DNA of 17,618 nt, taken from positions 1 to 17,618 of the forward strand of contig CADEDU010000115.1 in assembly GCA_902826155.1 (NCBI GenBank), in the 5' to 3' direction. A model generated the notes under the pieces. It saw only the letters and a list, made by a program, of their open reading frames with translations. It ran no database searches and was not told the origin of the DNA. The translations under genes were made by a program, and so were the position numbers. This document shows positions 15,371-17,618 of the stretch, in pieces (the stretch's first letter is position 1; each line of letters starts with the position of its first letter). Source of the DNA: an uncultured beta proteobacterium (lineage in GTDB: Bacteria; Pseudomonadota; Gammaproteobacteria; Burkholderiales; SG8-39).

Positions 15371-16210
15371 ATGTCTTTCAAAACGATCCTGGTCCACGTC
15401 GACTACGACCGCCGTTGCAGCGCGCGCATCGACTACGCCGCGCAGTTCGCCCTCGCCTGGGGCGCCCATCTCACCGGCATCCACGTGGTGCCGCCGCTGC
15501 GCGTACCCAGTTACGCGCGAGCCGAACTCGGCAGCGATTTCGTCGCCATGCAGGAGAAGCGCATGATGGAGCGCTCGGCGGAGCTGTCGCGCAGTTTTTC
15601 CGATGCGATGCGCCGTCACGGGCTGGTCGGCCACGAATGGCGCGCAGTGCATGGCGAGCCGCACGAGGTGATCGGCGTGCATGCGCGCTACGCCGATCTG
15701 ATCATCGCGGGCCAACGCGACCGCACCGATGACACCGCCACGGTCGGCGCGGAGTTTCCGGAGATCGTCGCCCTCACCGCGGGGCGTCCGGTGACCGTGT
15801 TTCCCTACACGGGCAATTTCGCGCCGATCCCGAAGCACGTGATGGTGTGCTGGAACGCGAGCCGCGAAGCCACGCGGGCGGTGACGGATGCGCTGCCTGC
15901 GCTGCAACGGGCCGAGAAGGTCACGGTGATGTCGGTGAACGCGAAGTCGAGCACCTCAGGCCACGGCGAACACCCCGGCAGTGACCTCGCGCTCTATCTC
16001 GCCCGCCACAAGGTGAAGACCGAGGTTTCAGCGCAGGCGGCGGTGGACATCGACATCGGCGATTTCATTCTGTCGCGCGCGGCCGATCTGGGCGCCGACA
16101 TGATCGTCATGGGCGCGTACGGCCACCCACGCATGCGCGAGATGATCTTCGGCGGCGTGACGCGCAACATCATGCAGCACATGACGGTGCCGGTGATGTT
16201 GTCGCATTGA
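15371..16210 (+). CDS. Universal stress protein, tandem UspA domains
   Basis: This 279-residue cytoplasmic protein has two Usp folds, about residues 1-150 (MSFKTILVHVD) and 155-279 (KHVMVCWNASREATRAV). The second carries a nucleotide-loop sequence GAYGHPRMREMIFGG (248-262), which keeps the G-x2-G-x9-G spacing but has Gly instead of the usual Ser/Thr after it. The first domain has no such loop (AGQRDRTDDTATVG instead). Usp proteins next to respiratory operons are often induced by oxygen limitation, and the FNR-like sites upstream agree. The start at 15371 is preferred over an ATG twelve bases earlier because GGAG lies seven bases upstream and the beta strand begins here. It is transcribed away from nar and converges on the monooxygenase gene. 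Confidence 0.92.
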   Translation: MSFKTILVHVDYDRRCSARIDYAAQFALAWGAHLTGIHVVPPLRVPSYARAELGSDFVAMQEKRMMERSAELSRSFSDAMRRHGLVGHEWRAVHGEPHEVIGVHARYADLIIAGQRDRTDDTATVGAEFPEIVALTAGRPVTVFPYTGNFAPIPKHVMVCWNASREATRAVTDALPALQRAEKVTVMSVNAKSSTSGHGEHPGSDLALYLARHKVKTEVSAQAAVDIDIGDFILSRAADLGADMIVMGAYGHPRMREMIFGGVTRNIMQHMTVPVMLSH

Positions 16211-16229
16211 GCCGCCTCCCCTGAGCCCG

Positions 16230-16290
16230 TTCGCCCTGAGCCCGTCGAAGGGTCGAAGGGTCGAAGGGCTGAAGGATTGAAGGGCGAAGG
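16230..16290. repeat. Inverted plus tandem repeat in convergent spacer, possible terminator
   Basis: TTCGCCCT (16230-16237) is perfectly complementary to AGGGCGAA (16281-16288). Between them, from about 16244, a degenerate 8-base unit GGTCGAAG is repeated in tandem (16251-16258, 16259-16266, then variants ending TGAAG and CGAAG). The segment TTCGCCCTGAGCCCGTCGAA resembles a short dispersed repeat common between genes in Betaproteobacteria and Xanthomonadales. Lying between two convergent genes, it may end transcription from both sides, though no T-run is present. Confidence 0.55.
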
Positions 16291-17520
16291 CTACCCGCCG
16301 CGCGCCGCCTTGTAGCGCTCAATCTCCACCTCGACCGCGCGGCGCGACTCCGTACCCGCGGTCGCGTGCGTGGCGGCCGCGTCGTCGTAACTCCACACGC
16401 GCTGCGCATTCGAGCGCCGCTGAAAATGCGGATGAACGAAGCGCGCCATCAACTCGTAACTTCGCAGCGTTGCCGGCCAGTCGGCCCAGTTGTGGGCCAG
16501 AAGCAGGATCGAGCCGCAGCCGCCCTCGGTGCCGCGCCACAACCGCTCGAAATGCTCGATGCAGTCCTCCGGCGTGCCGATCGCGGCGATGCGATTCTCG
16601 AGCAGGAAGTTCACCGGATCAGTGATGCCTTCTGGAATGATCGGGAAGGTCGCCACCTCGGTGAAGTACCTGGCGAAATGTTTCAGCCCAAACTCGACGT
16701 CGCGCCGTGCCTGTTCGCGCGTCTCGGCGATATGCGCAAAGGTGGTGATGCGCCACTTGCGCCGATCGGATTGATGACCGTGCGCAATCGCCGATTCCTC
16801 GTACACGCGCCAGTTGGCGGCGTGCGCCTTGAGCGCTTCTTCGGATGTGCCGCCGATCGAGATCACGCCCAGTCCGTGTTTGCCCGCGGCGGTAGCACCA
16901 ACGGGTGAGCGCGCCGAGGCCACCGCCATTTCCATGCCGGGCTGCGAGTACGACGGCATCTGGATGCGCGCGTTGTGCAGGGTGTACCAGTCGGTGGTCT
17001 CGGTGATGAGCTCGCCGCGCATCAGACGCACCAGCGCATCGAGTGCTTCGTTCATGCGCCGGCGCTGATCGGCAGCCTTCAGGCCGATCTTCTCGGCGTC
17101 GTACACGAGCGCGCCCGGCCCCACGCCGAACATCGCACGACCGCGCGTCTGATGATCGAGCTGGATCATGCGAGAGGCGAGCGTGAATGGATGGTGGTAC
17201 GGCAGCGAGACCACGCCTGTCCCGAGTCGGATGTTGCGCGTAACCTGCGCCGCACCGGCAATGAATAACTCCGGCGAACCGATGATCTCGAAACCGCCCG
17301 AGTGATGCTCGCCGATCCAAGCCTCGTGATAGTTGAGCCGATCGAGGTGCTGCACCAACTCGAGATCACGATCGAGCGCGAGCGTGGGGTTCTCATCCAG
17401 CCGATGAAACGGTGCGAGGAACACGCCGGTGCGGATGAAGCGGTCGTCGATCGCGATGTGCGGCGCGGCGGTGGGCGCGACGGTCGAAGGCGGCGAGTGC
17501 CAGGGATGCTGGGGGTGCAT
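16291..17520 (-). CDS. LLM-class flavin-dependent monooxygenase, limonene monooxygenase-like
   Basis: This 409-residue protein has the bacterial luciferase-like TIM-barrel fold, expected to use reduced flavin supplied by a separate reductase to oxygenate a hydrophobic substrate. Family stretches seen: FLAPFHRLDENPTLALDRDL (about 35-54), YHEAWIGEHHSGG, RLGTGVVSLPYHHPFTLASR and RGRAMFGVGPGAL, a pattern I recall for limonene 1,2-monooxygenase-like members. The C-terminal part has AIGTPEDCIEHFERL. The start at 17520 is chosen because upstream in-frame Met codons precede only low-complexity sequence and lack ribosome sites; AGGAC upstream is itself weak. The first 30 or so residues are a His/Pro/Ala-rich extension. 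The substrate is unknown. No reductase partner is in the window. Confidence 0.88.
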   Translation of the reverse strand: MHPQHPWHSPPSTVAPTAAPHIAIDDRFIRTGVFLAPFHRLDENPTLALDRDLELVQHLDRLNYHEAWIGEHHSGGFEIIGSPELFIAGAAQVTRNIRLGTGVVSLPYHHPFTLASRMIQLDHQTRGRAMFGVGPGALVYDAEKIGLKAADQRRRMNEALDALVRLMRGELITETTDWYTLHNARIQMPSYSQPGMEMAVASARSPVGATAAGKHGLGVISIGGTSEEALKAHAANWRVYEESAIAHGHQSDRRKWRITTFAHIAETREQARRDVEFGLKHFARYFTEVATFPIIPEGITDPVNFLLENRIAAIGTPEDCIEHFERLWRGTEGGCGSILLLAHNWADWPATLRSYELMARFVHPHFQRRSNAQRVWSYDDAAATHATAGTESRRAVEVEIERYKAARGG

Positions 17521-17557
17521 GGGGCGTCCTGTTGGGCCGGTGCTACGGAACCAGGGA

Positions 17558-17563
17558 AGTATA
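17558..17563 (-). promoter_or_regulatory. Possible -10 element of the monooxygenase gene
   Basis: The minus strand reads TATACT here, five of six bases of the sigma-70 -10 consensus, in otherwise GC-rich sequence 38 bases upstream of the ATG. No good -35 is visible at normal spacing, so an activator would be needed. The rest of 17521-17618 shows nothing else recognisable. Confidence 0.35.
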
Positions 17564-17618
17564 GGCAGGACGGCGCTACTCATCCTTTGCAGGGGCCGTG
17601 CTCGTGAGGCCATCAAAG

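Noticed and set aside
1..17618. CRISPR array, tRNA or rRNA genes
   Set aside because: No regularly spaced repeats and no tRNA-like or rRNA-like stretches were recognised on either strand.

Overview
The window is high-GC, densely coded, bacterial chromosomal DNA. The gene set and protein styles are a cytoplasm-facing respiratory nitrate reductase operon led by a fused NarK1-NarK2 transporter, a three-gene TRAP transporter, a beta-class glutathione transferase and a limonene-monooxygenase-like flavoprotein. Together they suggest a facultatively denitrifying or nitrate-respiring Betaproteobacterium, perhaps Burkholderiales. That placement is inference from gene content and base composition, not from a phylogenetic marker.

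Left part (1-5418). The window opens inside a gene that conventional gene callers would misread. Frame 1 is open from base 1 and runs through a TGA at 25-27 to a stop at 1447-1449. The codons around the TGA read Cys-TGA-Gly-Ser-Cys-Thr, which is the U-G-S-C signature of the UGSC family of (predicted) selenoproteins. A stem-loop with the geometry of a bacterial SECIS element follows at 33-64. I read this as a genuine selenocysteine codon and the gene as a UGSC-domain protein fused to a large C-terminal domain. It converges on a beta-class glutathione S-transferase gene (minus strand). A complete TRAP transporter follows on the plus strand: dctP-type binding protein, dctQ-type small membrane protein and dctM-type large membrane protein. 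The binding protein lacks the usual carboxylate-clamping arginine.

Centre (5446-15090, minus strand). This is one operon in transcription order narK(K1K2 fusion)-narG-narH-narJ-narI. It encodes nitrate uptake and nitrite export, the membrane-bound molybdenum nitrate reductase (NarGHI) and its assembly chaperone NarJ. Genes are tightly packed (30, about 106, -4 and 9 nt between neighbours). The narG-narH junction is abnormal. A 26-nt sequence carrying the narH ribosome site and start is present twice, in imperfect copies 110 nt apart. The DNA between contains a REP-like hairpin and a 37-codon mini-ORF that overlaps narG's stop and narH's start by ATGA at both ends.

Right part (15091-17618). 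A 280-nt divergent promoter region lies between narK and a tandem-domain universal stress protein gene, and holds one good and one weaker FNR/ANR-like palindrome. This fits oxygen-limited control of both sides. The usp gene converges on an LLM-class flavin monooxygenase gene across a short repeat-rich spacer. No tRNA, rRNA, CRISPR array or insertion sequence was seen.

How it fits together: the nar operon plus usp form an anaerobic nitrate respiration module. The left-hand group (UGSC selenoprotein, GST, TRAP transporter) looks like an uptake and redox or detoxification neighbourhood for an unknown small organic compound, but that functional link is only inferred from proximity.
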